Source: Ichthyophis bannanicus (Eukaryota; Chordata; Amphibia; Gymnophiona; Ichthyophiidae). Taken from it: a DNA stretch of 64,000 bases. A program made the translations under genes and the position numbers. Below are positions 63,816-64,000 of the stretch, in pieces. Positions within the stretch are counted from its first letter, which is position 1. Every line of letters begins with the position of its first letter. The notes beneath the pieces are model-generated. The model was not told the origin of the DNA, made no database searches, and saw only the letters and a list, made by a program, of their open reading frames with translations. The stretch lies in assembly GCA_033557465.1 (NCBI GenBank), contig CM066035.1:921778522-921842521 (forward strand), read 5' to 3'.

Positions 63816-64000
63816 TATTTATTATTTATTTATTTATTTACATTCTCTTATATACCGCGCTATTCTGCATCAGTGCGGTTTACATTGAACAAACTGAAAT
63901 TACATTGAACAGGGCATTATAACTTGGAGATAACTATTTTACAGGGAACATGGGCTATGGAGGGTTAAGTGGCTTGCCCAAGACCACAAGGAGCACCTGT
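63816..64000 (-). mobile_element. LINE-tail insertion in the DIRS-G recombinase
   Basis: Starts with '(tatt)n' and 'tataccgcgctattctgcatcagtgcggtttaca', the inverted tail style also seen at 22849 and 21304. It continues with 'ggttaagtggcttgcccaag', a block reminiscent of L2/MIR 3' regions. Runs off the window. Confidence 0.5.

Larger units (their letters stand above)
58176..64000 (+). mobile_element. DIRS-G: divergent, GC-rich DIRS (3' end beyond the window)
   Basis: Left tip 'tctccaggaccaagcagg' with 'cctcacatatgggt', then gag, RT/RNase H and recombinase in the usual order, but with higher GC and strong divergence from the other copies. Two insertions: a 590-bp retroposon in RT (61497-62086) and a LINE-tail element in the recombinase (from 63816). 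The remainder with its right repeat is not in the window. Confidence 0.9.

Noticed and set aside
1..64000. CRISPR array or bacterial operon
   Set aside because: Repeats are dispersed transposon ends, not regularly spaced, and all enzymes are eukaryotic retroelement types.

Overview
The window is repetitive nuclear DNA from a vertebrate. I found no cellular gene, rRNA gene, true tRNA gene or CRISPR array: almost every supportable coding stretch belongs to a transposable element. The mixture (several DIRS-type tyrosine-recombinase retrotransposons, CR1, RTE and L1/Tx1-like LINEs, hAT DNA transposons, a Leu-primed endogenous retrovirus, and a CR1 tail with the 'catactgggtcagacc' core) suggests a large, transposon-rich amphibian genome, plausibly a caecilian. 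That taxonomic guess is inference.

The main theme is nesting. (1) 1-15354: a DIRS 3' part (DIRS-A, to 936) and a complete but decayed DIRS (DIRS-B, 6488-12182) both interrupt one minus-strand endogenous retrovirus (937-6487 plus 12183-13205). A decayed plus-strand RTE LINE follows (13206-15354). (2) 15355-43055: a minus-strand CR1 is split by a full-length minus-strand L1-like LINE (L1-A, 15519-39344) with a 20-bp target-site duplication. L1-A is split by DIRS-C (18795-31185) and DIRS-E (31764-37368). DIRS-C is split by an unclassified insert X, which is itself split by DIRS-D (23284-28765). That makes five layers: CR1, L1-A, DIRS-C, X, DIRS-D. The same CR1 carries a 2.3-kb hAT element (40303-42610) with a giant palindrome. 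(3) 43056-45450: plus-strand CR1 remains. (4) 45451-58175: a minus-strand RTE LINE is split by DIRS-F (46395-57729), a gag-bearing copy without recognisable pol. DIRS-F contains a long inverted repeat with a tRNA-derived SINE in its loop, and a small hAT element split by a full-length L1-like LINE (L1-B). (5) 58176-64000: DIRS-G, a GC-richer divergent DIRS that runs off the window and carries two insertions.

The DIRS copies have the known logic of this class: a zinc-finger gag, reverse transcriptase plus RNase H plus a methyltransferase-like tail, a tyrosine recombinase in an overlapping frame, inverted terminal repeats, and an internal complementary region whose two halves match the two termini. 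That arrangement fits a circular intermediate integrated by the recombinase. DIRS-D is best preserved and has an uninterrupted recombinase. All seven DIRS copies point the same way (+); six are antisense to an identifiable host element and the seventh lies in X, whose orientation is less certain. Each DIRS end carries a consensus-like splice donor.
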